This document shows positions 10,819 to 20,775 of a stretch of 64,000 nt of DNA, piece by piece. Numbering within the stretch: position 1 is the stretch's first letter; each line of letters opens with the position of its first letter. The translations under genes and the position numbers were made by a program. The notes beneath the pieces are model-generated. The model was not told where the DNA came from. It saw only the letters and a program-made list of their open reading frames with translations, and searched no databases. The stretch is from Arion vulgaris (Eukaryota > Mollusca > Gastropoda > Stylommatophora > Arionidae), in NCBI GenBank assembly GCA_020796225.1, contig CM036771.1, forward strand, positions 31,812,703 through 31,876,702, written 5' to 3'.

Positions 10819-10947
10819 GATAGATAGATATATGATGACAGTAAATCTGTCATAACACTAAATCATATTCGTAATGGCTGAATTCAAGACAGAGACAGTT
10901 TCATCATTCGTGTCGGTTGTAAAGGACACCAAAGAGTAGATATTTAG
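10819..10947 (+). repeat. direct repeat flanking SINE-A, right copy
   Basis: Second copy of the 10331-10458 sequence in the same orientation. Confidence 0.8.
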
Positions 10948-10966
10948 ATAATTGAATGATATATAT

Positions 10967-11324
10967 CAGCGTTTTCCAAACTGGGCTCGGCGAGGTTCTC
11001 ACATGGGGGTCCTCAAGTTCTTGAAGAAATATTATCAGCTTGATATTTCAAACAGAAAAATATGTTTCAGAAACATGGGAAAACAGGGGTAAACTAGCTC
11101 AGAGGCGAAATCAAAGGACCCAGACCAGACCGGAGTCTAAATGTCTGACAGGACAAAATCAAAGAGCATTTGAAGTTTCCCGCAGTCTGAAAACATTGTT
11201 TACGATTGTAACACAAAGATAATTACTTACTGTCTCTTTTCATGTATATAAATAAACTTTGGGGTTTGCGGTAGCAAAATGTATTTAAAAGGAGTCTGCG
11301 GTAATGACAGTTTGGGAACTGCTG
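10967..11324 (+). mobile_element. hAT-like MITE family 2, copy 1
   Basis: It starts 'cagcgttttccaaactggg' and ends 'cagtttgggaactgctg', inverted termini of hAT type. The 8-bp flanks are atatatat and atatataa. It is homologous, in inverse orientation, to 56845-57210. It has no transposase, and the 60-codon open frame inside it is chance. Confidence 0.75.
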
Positions 11325-11339
11325 ATATATAAAGGGGAT

Positions 11340-11582
11340 TCATAGCCGAAGGATTGACTTAACTGCACCAGGTTTTACCCCATAAGGCTTGGTCCCTCTC
11401 CGCAGAAATAGCTAGCCACCTGCCGAGAGTACTGTAAAAGAATGAACTCCGTAACTTCGACAACAATCCTAGGATTCTCTGGAATAAAAACAAAGGCACT
11501 CGTGAACAGAACGGAGCGGTCCGAATTCGAACCCACGACTTCGGATCGCAAGGCAAGGGGTTAACCACTTAGTCTCAGATAC
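11340..11582 (-). repeat. SINE-D copy
   Basis: Minus-strand copy with an intact B box ('gtgggttcgaattcgg') and A-box region ('aagtggttaacccc'). A short insertion sits near 11485. Confidence 0.8.
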
Positions 11583-11635
11583 AATTAAAGTTCGGCAATC
11601 TCTGTTGTCGTTATTTCTTCGTCTCTAGACTCTTT

Positions 11636-11860
11636 TAGTTTCTCTAGTTGTACTTCTTTGCTAGACGATGTGTACAATCACAATCTAGTGAGAACACAGA
11701 AGAAGAAGAAAAGACTATTAGTTTCTCTAGTTGCACTTCTTTTCTAGACGACGTGTACAATCACAATCTAGTGAGAACACAGAAGAAGAAGAAGAGACTC
11801 TATTAGTTTCTCTAGTTGCACTCTTTGCTAGACGTGTACAATCACAATTAGTGTTCACAA
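11636..11860. repeat. tandem repeat of about 84 bp, nearly 3 copies
   Basis: 'tagtttctctagttg' starts at 11636, 11719 and 11804. Each unit also holds 'gtgtacaatcacaat' and an (AGA)n run. The third unit is shortened. Confidence 0.85.
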
Positions 11861-12200
11861 TACACCAGATGGAACGTCAAAAGGAGAGTTTGTCAGAAGC
11901 TTCTCTGTACATTGGACTGGATCAATTTTAACGTTGTTTCAATCAAATTTCACCCTATCCATCGCCATTTAGAACCGGAAAAGTATTCAATGGAAAGACT
12001 CTATTATAACAGAATCATTACCAGTTTAATAAATCATGTTCATCATCATCATCATCTAGAGATTGTCGCTGTCGGAACTTTGTCCGCATGATAGCAGTCA
12101 TAGATACAATGTCCTAGAGATGTTCGTCGCGTGCAGTCATAGATACAGACTGTCTGATGAGATGTTCGTCGCCTGCTGCAGTCATACTCAACGTGTCTAT
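11861..12200. other. unassigned sequence with a small degenerate duplication
   Basis: Around 12085-12190 'cagtcatagataca' and 'gagatgttcgtcgc' each recur in an imperfect duplication of about 50-60 bp. Nothing else was recognised. Confidence 0.45.
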
Positions 12201-12637
12201 GATTGATTGATAGGACCATCATCATTGCGCTTCGGTGAGTAACCATGTGTGATCCGATCTATTTCTTACACAGAGAGATAGAGATCTCAGCTGCAGTGCA
12301 CGAACTCCATAGCACCGGCAAGGGTCCCCGGTGTAATTTTGAAGATGGTGAATATATGTTGTAAGAATTCTATTTTTAATCTTTGCTAATGAATTTTGCC
12401 TGGGCAGTGGCTTTCCAGCCTGCTCTTCTCGATTTTGAACTGCCAAGGGTTCTTTTACGTGCTCAAATTTAACATAGGATCTACGTTTTATCGCCCGTCT
12501 CCGACAGGACTAGGAACTCGATCTCACCTACACTGAGATAGAGATCTCTGGAAAAATATCCCGATGGCTTCACGAGGGAGCGAACCTAATATCTTTGGCA
12601 CGAGAGACCAGCACTTAACCTCTACGCTACAGAGTCC
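12201..12637 (-). repeat. SINE-A, full length
   Basis: Minus-strand copy keeping the tRNA-like head at its right end: 'gtagcgtagaggttaagtgc' on the sense strand, then 'gaacctaatatctttggcac' on the given strand. It is the best copy for defining both ends. Confidence 0.85.
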
Positions 12638-12867
12638 CCAGTCAACTTGTCTAGGACATCCTGCAACTAACTTGACCTTGGTATTTCTCTCTTCTTCTGC
12701 ACAGAATCATACCCTCCAGAAAGTTGAATAAATAAGATGGTGTTCATACCTCCAGAAAGTTGAATAATAGATGGTCTCATACTATACAATGCTCTATTGT
12801 TTCCAGGTGTTTATATCACGGAATGCTCTAACAATGATAGTAGTCTTCTTACTGTGAACTAAACACT

Positions 12868-13325
12868 GTCATCTCTTCTTCTTCTTCAGACGCTCTATAT
12901 CGACTGAACCACTTGGTGATTTTTACGTATCTGAGCCTAAGAGCGATTGTATTGTCTTGCCAATAAGTAGGCTAGCACATCCGATTTCTGCGATACACTT
13001 TCGAAAATCGGAGGGAATATAACAAGAAGGGTCCTTTTCTGAAACCCGCAGGGACAATGAAAGAAAGGAGGCTGAGAATACATAGAGACGGGATTTGGAG
13101 GTAGAGATCAACAATATAAAGAAAATCTGGAGGGAGCTGCAGGAGATAGCTAGAGATAGGAAGATTGGCATGAGTTGGATGAGAGCTATGCCCCAATCCG
13201 GGTTTAAAAGGCAGAGAGAGAGAGGTGACTTCCTTAGGTCCCTACCTCAGTCACCTCTTACGACATGCCTGTAGGTGCAGTGGTACTATTCTTTGCTTCC
13301 CTTGTGGGCCCCAGCACTACACGGG
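12868..13325 (-). repeat. SINE-B interrupted by a LINE-5 fragment
   Basis: The reverse-oriented SINE-B halves are at 12868-13000 and 13226-13325. The middle block around the 'gcgtcgc' motif is replaced by a plus-strand LINE-5 tail. About 20 bp of SINE are missing at the junction, so this is not a clean insertion with a target duplication. Confidence 0.75.
13003..13225 (+). pseudogene. LINE-5 ORF C-terminal fragment
   Basis: The forward translation includes 'NIKKIWRELQEIARDRK', similar to the 18.3-18.5 kb copy ('WRELHEIPRDRKTWHELG'). The W..L.....DR..W pattern is the usual LINE ORF tail. It ends in a short (AG)n run, as does the 18.3 kb copy. Confidence 0.65.
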
Positions 13326-13790
13326 CGTAAACACATTTAAAACCAGCGACTAATGTGAAACAGTTCATTTTGTTAGCATCAAGAAAGCAGTTCCTGGTTA
13401 CTGCTATTGTTCAACCAAAAGAATCCCATAATTTTCCTTAGACAAACAGTGAGAAATAATGACCTCTTTGATATTGATTTTTCTGTTCATCTCCGGCATT
13501 TCGCTCCAGCATTACATGAGCACATACATTACATCAAACTTGTACAATTTAAATGGCACTTTACTGAATACAACCGATAGAGACAGGCAATTTGGAACAC
13601 AGAGAAAATATATCATAATTAAGTAAATATATAAGTGAAAATATATCTGTCGTTCTAGCCGTTTGTTGCGGTAATGTATGTGTGTTGATGTTTCACTTGC
13701 TTAGAGGTAGCTCTACATAATTTGAAATATCTTACGTAGAAAGCTTATGTTGGCAGTGCGAATATGGTGACAGAAATAGGAAGGCTATAA
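13326..13790. other. unassigned sequence
   Basis: AT-rich; no gene or repeat recognised. Confidence 0.4.
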
Positions 13791-13794
13791 TGAC

Positions 13795-13940
13795 AGAGAA
13801 AGACAGAGAGAGAAAATGTTGGATATCCTGACATCATGGCACGGAAGAGCGTCAACATCTGAGATGATAGCAAACATCTGAGATTTGTGGAGAACCATGA
13901 TCGCCTACGCCAGCCGGCACCTGGTGATGATTATGATGAT
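13795..13940 (+). pseudogene. LINE-2 (RTE-like) 3' end
   Basis: The translation fits an 'ILTSWHGRASTSEMIAN' tail followed by R.LWRTMIAYASRH. It then ends in 'ggtgatgattatgatgat', the (TGA)n 3' terminus shared by all LINE-2 copies here. A minus-strand LINE-1 begins directly after it. Confidence 0.75.
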
Positions 13941-14762
13941 ATTAATTCCTCTCATACTGTTACACGTCACATAGAGCCTGCAAGCAATTTCTCCATATCG
14001 CTCCATCCTGGGCAACTCGCTCAATCTCCTCCATGGAATTTAGACCGATATTTCTTGCCTCTCTCAGCAAAATTCGTTTCAGGTCGTCCTCTCTTTCCTG
14101 GACTCTTCGCATCCCACTTCAGTACGTGCCTGTTTTGATATTCTTTGATCATTTCTCCCCAAGGTGTGTCCAACATATTTCCATCTTCTCTTTATTATAA
14201 CAGTTGGTGTCACTAGTGGTTGAACCGACATGTCTCTGATTTCATCACTTCTCCTGAATTCGTCCCATTTTATGTTTATTATTTTTGGCAGACATCTATT
14301 TTCAAATACATTCAACTTGCTTTCTATATCTTTAGTCATTTTCCATCTCTCGCTAGCATATGTTTTCTTCTTCCAACGCTTCATATCGACCACTTGTTAA
14401 CCACATTGTGTTATTTGTATGTGATCTGAGCCCAAGAGCAATTGTACGTTGTGCCAGTTATGTGCCTACAAGTAGGCCAGCATATCCGATTTCTACGATG
14501 CTTTTATTTACTAGGGTAGCTTCCCTCGGTTCTACATCAGTCGCCTCTTACGATATGCCTTGAAGGTTGCAGTGGTACTATTCTTTGCTTCCTTGCGGGC
14601 CCGGCCCCAAACGGGAGATCGCTGGCATATGTTAGGATTGATACAATATTTGAATTGAAAATCTGTAATTTAGTCGTAATACTATATAACTTGCAGTTCC
14701 ATATTTTATTTATACTTTGAAAAGCTGATGATGCTTTGACAATTCGTAGCATCATTTCGTGT
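13941..14762 (-). pseudogene. LINE-1 reverse transcriptase C-terminal region, split by SINE-B
   Basis: The minus-strand translation gives 'KLQIFNSNIVSILTYAS' at 14630-14700. After the SINE-B at 14363-14619 it continues with 'RWKMTKDIESKLNVFENRC', 'RRSDEIRDMSVQPLV', 'KRRWKYVGHTLGRNDQRI' and finally the GRE...-type tail. This is the thumb and tail region after the RT catalytic blocks. Several frameshifts are present. The insertion of SINE-B is marked by a 14-bp target duplication. Confidence 0.8.
14363..14619 (-). repeat. SINE-B inserted in LINE-1
   Basis: Full-length SINE-B. It is flanked by cgctagcatatgtt (14351-14364) and cgctggcatatgtt (14620-14633), a 14-bp duplication with one mismatch. 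This defines the SINE-B length as about 255 bp. Confidence 0.85.
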
Positions 14763-15294
14763 GACAGAAATAGGAAGGTTATAAAATGTAAGAGATTGTG
14801 TGATAACGGAATACGGAATGATATATAAAGTCATAATCGATCTTAAAGCAGGCGGTAATTGGGAGCAAGCTGTACGCGTTGGGTTCTACATTAGATTCTT
14901 AACGTCTGAGAGGATAGACGGTCGTTCGTCACTCGACACCACAAATAGAAGGTTCATTACTGGGGGCGCTTTCCTTATTGAAGTCACATTTCCAGACAGG
15001 GGGCCATCGCGAGGGGTTTCCGAGCTTCATAATGCTGTAGGCTGAAAGTAGGATGATTGTTGTTGATTGTGAACGGTCGGTACAAATACGTTATACTATG
15101 CGGGTCTAAGAATAGATATAACATTAAAGTGCGGAGACACAAGACGGCAATCAATTAAACAAACACGAAAGAAGATTAAAATTAAATGCCAGACTTTTTG
15201 GGGGAATTACAAATAACCAGCAATATTGCAATGACTATATATCACTTAAGTCGTTATATAGCAATAAACATATATACATACATACAATGAAAAT
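14763..15294. other. unassigned sequence
   Basis: No gene or repeat recognised. The 81-codon open frame at 14800-15045 has no recognisable motif. Confidence 0.35.
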
Positions 15295-15535
15295 GAAAAA
15301 TCGTGGCCTATCCTTTACAGGACGTAGCCATCAACCACAGTAAACGAGTCGTTGATTTTCTAGGCACCACTTATACGTTCAGTAGTTTGTCATTGCTTTC
15401 TGAATGGTGGGGTCTATTATTACCATTCGTAAAAATTCACGGACATGAATTTTCTCCAAACTGCCTGTCGCGGTGTTTGAACCAGGTACGCTTGGGTTGT
15501 GATCGAACTTACTACCGCTTAAGCTACAGACGCCC
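15295..15535 (-). repeat. SINE-F (tRNA-derived)
   Basis: On the minus strand, 'tgtagcttaagcggtagta' is A-box-like and 'cctggttcaaacac' is B-box-like. The body contains 'acgttcagtagtttgtcatt' on the given strand and ends with 'tcctttacaggacgtagcc'. Three further copies are in the window. Confidence 0.75.
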
Positions 15536-15654
15536 ACTTCAGTTATACAGTTTTAATACACGGTAATCGTGCGGTAGATAGTTTTAATACAGTCTTCGCC
15601 ATTATCAATAATATTCATATAATATATAAAATAGTATTACATGTATCAATATAA

Positions 15655-15960
15655 GGGAAGACAGCAGTAAAACTATGTAGCAATGTCGATATAAGGGAAG
15701 ACTGTAGTAAAACTATGTAGCAATGTCGATATAAGGAAGACTGCAGTAAAACTATGTAGCAATGTCGATATAAGGAAGACTGCAGTAAAACTATGTAGCA
15801 ATGTCGATATAAGGAAGACTGCAGTAAAACTTTGTAGCAATGCCAATATAAGGGAAGACTGCAGTAAAACTATGTAGCAATGCCAATATAAGGGAAGACT
15901 GCAGTAAAACTTTGTAGCAATATCAATATAAGGGAAGACTGCAGTAAAACTTTGTAGCAA
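15655..15960 (-). repeat. 39-bp tandem repeat at a Penelope tail, 8 copies
   Basis: The unit holds 'gactgcagtaaaactatg' and 'tagcaatgtcgatataagg'. It joins directly to the Penelope tail at 15961. A five-unit version of the same repeat occurs at 53960-54160, also beside a Penelope tail. The open frame reading FTAVF...STLLHS is a by-product of the repeat. Confidence 0.85.
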
Positions 15961-16130
15961 TGGCGAAACAAGAAAAAACAAAGTACCGTAGTAAGTACAT
16001 AAACAATATCAATATACAGCGACGTTTCGACCAAAAGGCCTTTATCAAGCAAAGGATACAACAGAAGTGAAGATAGACTTCTTAAACGGCAGACATAACA
16101 TATACAATCTGACAATCATAAATATAAAAT
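15961..16130 (-). repeat. Penelope-like element tail with hammerhead-like core
   Basis: The minus strand contains 'cttgataaaggccttttgg' then 'tcgaaacgtcgctgtat'. It is the best match to a hammerhead layout of the four tails here: GGCC/GGTC can pair as stem II and ACGTC follows GAA. Confidence 0.75.
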
Positions 16131-16139
16131 ACATCGAGT

Positions 16140-16406
16140 CACCCGTGTGGTGCCGGGGTCCGCAAGGGAGCAAAGAATAGTACCACTGCCACCTACAAGG
16201 CATGTCGTAAGAGGCGACTGGTGTAGGATCTAGGAAGTTACCCTAGTAAATAAAAAGCATCGCAGAAATCGGATGTGCATATACTTGTAGGCGCATAACT
16301 GGCACACCGTACAATCGTTCTTAGGCTCATATCACATACAAATCGCACAGAATTGTTGAACAATTGGTCGATATGAAGCGTAAGAAGAAGAAGAAGAAGA
16401 AGAAAA
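16140..16406 (+). repeat. SINE-B, full length
   Basis: Plus-strand copy from 'acccgtgtggtgccggggt' to an (AAG)n tail. The flanks acatcgagt and acatcaagt could be a 9-bp target duplication with one mismatch. It sits at the end of the Penelope tail. Confidence 0.85.
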
Positions 16407-16415
16407 ACATCAAGT

Positions 16416-16852
16416 AGTGCTCTTAAAAAGCCGTTATTCGACATCATGTGTCAGTAGAGGAAGACCTGACAGTAGGGAAGCACAGCTGACAGGAAATGAG
16501 GAAATATAGACACAAAGAACTAGCCTAATAGGAACGGGCATGATTTCCTGAAGCAGATGAATGCATCCGAGAAGAGAAATGTTAGAAAGAGAAATGTTAT
16601 ATAGAAAAACGTTGTGAACGAGATGTAATCGGTTGTTTTTTTTAACATGTTAATTTCAGGTTTTTTTTAAACACATGGTAATGACAAAACAAGAGGGTAG
16701 CAGAGTTATCTGATCGAATATTGGCAGAAAGAAAAGTTGTTGGGAATTAACGTTGAGGAAGTGAAGAGCTGCATGTTTTTTTACAACCACCTTGTATCAG
16801 CTATTATGTCTATAGATGATCTACGAGGTGAGGGATTGAAAGAGGGGAGATA
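16416..16852. other. unassigned sequence
   Basis: Nothing recognised. Confidence 0.35.
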
Positions 16853-17025
16853 GGCGTCTCTGTGACGTAGAGGTTAGGAGCTCGTCTCTCGTATTAAAGG
16901 TACCAAGTTCGCTCCCTCGTAGAGCCATCTGGATATTTTTCCAGAGATTCCTGATCTCAGTGTAGGTGAGATCGAAGACGGACGAAAAACGTAGGTCCTG
17001 TGTTCAGCTTGAGCACAGTCCCGTT
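16853..17025 (+). repeat. SINE-A 5' part
   Basis: A well-kept tRNA-like head ('gacgtagaggttaggagctc', 'aagttcgctccctcg') and half of the body. It is truncated at about 17025 before a CA-rich stretch (17040-17225). Confidence 0.8.
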
Positions 17026-17229
17026 GCTGTCAAGCTGGAACCGTAACTACGACTACACTTACACTGCGCACACAGATATATATACACACACACTGAATTC
17101 ATACATATCATGCGCCAGCGCACACACACCTCCAAGTTAGATAATACACACACACACTATATATACTTCCCACGAACCCCCTCCCAAAAAAACACACACA
17201 TACACTGATATACACAAACACATACACTA

Positions 17230-18085
17230 AGAGGATAATTGACCAGGTGACCACGGTTGCGACCCTACAAAAAGGGCAAGAATGGATCCCAACAGATGGT
17301 AGCATGACCAACTATCTCAACGTTATCATTGCTCTTGGAAGAGAATGTAGAGATTGGGGAAACGTGAAGGCGGATCTTATAGTTAAGCAGCTGATAGAAG
17401 ATAATGCAAGGGATGCTGATGTTGTTGTATATACCGATGTGTCGGTTCATCGTGATGAGAGGTCGGGCTGGGGTTTCTTGGCTAATGCGCATGGTAGGGT
17501 TGTTGCAAAGTGGAGCGTACAGGACAACTACTTCTAGTATGAGGATGGAGGTTGAGGCCGTTACTGCTGCCCTCCATTGGCTTTCTGAGACTCCATTTAC
17601 TAGGACCGTTGTTGTATCTGATTCTCAGTTAATGCTTCACAAGATCCAGAAGGGCAGGTTTCGGTATGTGTGGATGTCATCTACATACTTTTCTAACCTC
17701 CAGAGGCTTAAGTGGATATACTGTCCTGGGCATGCGGGTGTTTGCAGGAATGAGAGAGAGGGCAGGCTTATATCAACAGCATGGATTGTTGGGGAGTGGA
17801 AGATGGATAAGGAGGATGTTCTTCGGTCTCTTTACGACTGCCTGTTGGATGAAGACACTAAAATAGATATTGAATCGAACCAGCGATTTAAGCAGTTTGG
17901 AGTTACCTGTTGTACAAGTAGAACTGGATGTCTGAAGGGCAGAATGAGGAGTGTGTTTAATCAGCGAGCCACGGGAACCATTAGTATGCATACTCTTCGA
18001 TATCTGTTGGGGAGACTGAGCCCCTATTGGTTTGCACGAAGTGCAAATGACGGCAGTTTAGTAACCAATAACCACTACACTTACA
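17230..18085 (+). pseudogene. LINE-3 ORF fragment with RNase H domain
   Basis: The forward frames join into one RNase H domain. 'VVVYTDVSVHRDERSGWGF' holds the first Asp, 'MRMEVEAVTAALHW' the Glu, 'VVVSDSQLMLHKIQKGRF' the second Asp, and 'WIYCPGHAGVCRNEREGR' the last block. In that last block the usual ERAD is EREG, so the final catalytic Asp is lost. A frameshift near 17515 separates the first Asp from the rest. The C-terminal tail reads 'TLRYLLGRLSPYWFARSAND' and ends with 'agtaaccaataaccac'. The domain belongs to I- or Nimbus-like LINEs with RNase H. It is dead as it stands, and its reverse transcriptase is absent. Confidence 0.85.
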
Positions 18086-18323
18086 CACACACACACACAC
18101 TACACATAGATGGGGAGGAGTCCTTTCCTTTTTGGAAACCAAATAGATATTGAACAACACGAGCAGTTTAGTTACACCAATAAACGACTAGCAATGATAT
18201 TTAATCACACCACGAACACATAGAAGAAGAATCTTTCGGAACCGACAGGGAAGGCAATGACGGCAGTTTAGTAACCAATAACCACTACACTTACACACAC
18301 ACACACACACACACTACACATAG
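18047..18323 (+). repeat. tandem duplication of the LINE-3 3' end with CA runs
   Basis: 'aatgacggcagtttagtaac' followed by a (CA)n run occurs at 18047 and again at 18258, a spacing of 211 bp. Related scraps 'ggaaccgacaggga' at about 18239 and 18340 suggest the duplication reaches into the neighbouring LINE-5. Confidence 0.75.
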
Positions 18324-18545
18324 CAAGAAGAGTCCTTTCCTGGAACCGACAGGGACAACGAAAGAAAGAGAAGCCTAGAAATACATGGAGACAAGATTTG
18401 GAGGCAGAAATCTAACAATATAAAGAAGAGCTGGAGGGAGCTGCATGAGATACCTAGAGATAGGAAGACTTGGCATGAGTTGGGTGAGGGCCTATGCCCC
18501 AATCCTGGTCAAAAAGACAGAGAGGGAGAGAGAGAGATAAAACAC

Positions 18546-18589
<44 letters not shown>

Positions 18590-18590
18590 C
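18312..18590 (+). pseudogene. LINE-5 C-terminal fragment plus (GA)n tail
   Basis: The translation includes 'KSWRELHEIPRDRKTWHELG' and then a CPNPG-like end. It is followed by a run of about 50 bases of (GA)n at 18530-18590. It is the closest relative of 13003-13225. Confidence 0.7.
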
Positions 18591-19110
18591 TAGTAGACCT
18601 TTAATATTTCATGTAAACAACTTGGATGTGGTCGGAAGGCGTAACCAATTGTGCGTCGTACTTATTTCCCTTGACGCCTAGACGAAATCCCGTCGCTACA
18701 GATGTGTTATTGATGTGTGCAAACGCTTATCCATTAATTTGCAACACATTCATCTTGGACAACACATCCATTAGTGGCGAGCGAATAGCATCTATCATTA
18801 TATTATTATTGCCTCGATTCGAGAGTACCGAATAGCATCTACAGTTCGTTCCAACATTCGCGAACACACTAAGGTTTAATTTGAACACAATCTACAGGAT
18901 GAATAACAGTAAATTTTTGCAGGCAGTCTTATATGCCTCACGAACTTACGAATTTATGTTTAACTAATTGGTAGATAGCAGTGTTGATGCGTAGAACGGT
19001 TCTTTTTTTAATATAATTTTGCATAAGCACAACAAAATGATAATCAAAGTTTACAATTTACAGTTTACAGTATTACAATGGGGGCGAATAATTGCAAATG
19101 AGTATTATAC

Positions 19111-19150
<40 letters not shown>

Positions 19151-19785
19151 TATTACATATTATAACAAGCAATGTGACATAGTGAACAAATGATACCTTT
19201 CACTTCTATCAATGAAAATAAATGATGCGTGCGTACGCCAATGAGAATCGCTCAGATACGGTATGAAATTATTAATTTCGCGGGATTACAGATTTTCACG
19301 GTTACTGAATTGCATGTTTAGCACGCAAATGCGTAATTATAGGAATATTTGACTAACGAACTGTTAAACTTCTACATGCATATCAAATAAACATCGCTGT
19401 TGTTTTACTAATAACAAATAAATAAATTCTTACAGCACTAAAGGTTTGTGTGAGCAAGAAATACTATACGAAAGTCGCCACTGTTATCTATAGAAAATAT
19501 GTAAAAAAATAAATAATTTTTAAAAAATGTATGGCAAAGTGGCTGATTTTGTATCGATCGGTACAGATGTTCACGAATTTTGAAACGAACTGTAGTAAAA
19601 AAAAAAAGTAATCGTTACTTAATCACTGACATGTTGTCCAGCTTGTGTTGTCCTAATATGGTAGGTTGACTGCAATAAATTTCCAACACATTTGTCTCCT
19701 AGCACTGATGGTACGTTTGGTGTTCAATACTCAATTTTATCAAGTTAAATGATTAATGTTCTAAGGAATGACATACTCTTCCCGT
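18591..19785. other. AT-rich unassigned sequence with an (AT)n run
   Basis: It contains a dinucleotide run (AT)n at 19111-19150 and otherwise AT-rich sequence. No gene or repeat family was recognised. Confidence 0.4.
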
Positions 19786-19789
19786 TCAG

Positions 19790-20400
19790 CACGCTCAAGA
19801 GGAAAAATAATAAGAGAGGCCAGTGGGACCTACGCGACAACCACAAGTAGTTTGATAATGGAGGTACGGGTGGTAACAAAGGAGGTGAAATGGTTGGCAT
19901 CTCATGGCTACTCTCGTGTTTTCATACTCAGTGACTACATGAGCATGGCTCGTAAAGTCGAATCAGGAATGGTGAAACGAAACTAAGTGGAGGTACTGGT
20001 ACAGACAATGATCAGAGAAATCACCTTCATTTTTTTTCCCTGAGCACGCAGGAGTTAGTGGTATTGAACGAACTGATAAATTGGCTGACATGGCTGCAAT
20101 ATCAAAGGAGCTGCAATGGACCGAAATGACATTCTTAACGCACTGAGATAGTCGTTCCGAACAGAGGAGTTTCAGGGCTGTGAATTCCCCTCACTGACCA
20201 GATTGAGAGAGATGTGTGTCGATAATTGTGCAGCTAGAAAATAACGACATACTAAATATGTTAAAAGATTGATTAATCAACATCGAACTGGCGTTTTGGG
20301 TCGCTGGACGCTGTTGGATGTGTTGAGGAGGAGATCGGAGCACATATGGACATACCCGGAGTGCTATGATGATAGTCCTCATATAAACGACAACTGATAC
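19790..20400 (+). pseudogene. LINE-3 relative: RNase H and C terminus, degraded
   Basis: 'TYATTTSSLIMEVRVVTKEV' matches the Glu block and 'SRVFILSDYMSMARKVESGM' the second Asp block. After stops and shifts the tail reads 'QHRTGVLGRWTLLDVLRRRS'. The internal sequence is distinct from the 17.2 kb copy, so it is a second subfamily. Confidence 0.75.
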
Positions 20401-20707
20401 TTTTCCCGACCCAATCATGACTTTCCCCGTTAAAGACTGTCGTGATTTGTTTTGTTTTTTTGGGCTCCTTATTCTCCTACCGTATATGCTGGTTGTCAGT
20501 ATTGATATGGAGGCAGGAACGTGATCGGCATATCTGTGTTCTAACCTCAATAGTTGGGATAGACATGTAGTAATCTCATGTCCCTTACTTTCTTATCTCT
20601 TGTGCATCCGAGAATGATGTGTACAGCTGAACTTTAGATCTTCTATAATCTTTTAGACTTCGTCTGACTGGGCGTAAGAATTGCTATAGAATTCTTAATT
20701 GATATTA

Positions 20708-20775
20708 GGGGTCTCTTTGGCGAAGTGGTTAAGACGTTCGCGTGTCGTTCTGAAAGTTGTTGGTTCGAATTAGGA
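20708..20775 (+). repeat. tRNA-like SINE-D head
   Basis: 'tttggcgaagtggttaagac' (A-box region) and 'gttggttcgaatta' (B-box region) lie 30 bp apart. The SINE-D body does not follow. It looks like an isolated tRNA-derived promoter head rather than a tRNA gene, because no acceptor stem closes it. Confidence 0.6.

Noticed and set aside
14800..15045. 81-codon open frame as a gene
   Set aside because: No motif, no conserved neighbour and chance-level length.
15673..15981. 102-codon open frame rich in FTAVF repeats
   Set aside because: It is produced by the 39-bp tandem repeat at a Penelope tail.
17404..18153. Long frame as a host RNase H gene
   Set aside because: The surrounding sequence is a LINE ORF tail with repeats of the same segment at 2.5, 20 and 32.8 kb, and it is frameshifted.
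20708..20775. Functional tRNA gene
   Set aside because: A- and B-box-like words are present but no acceptor stem closes; it resembles the SINE-D head.
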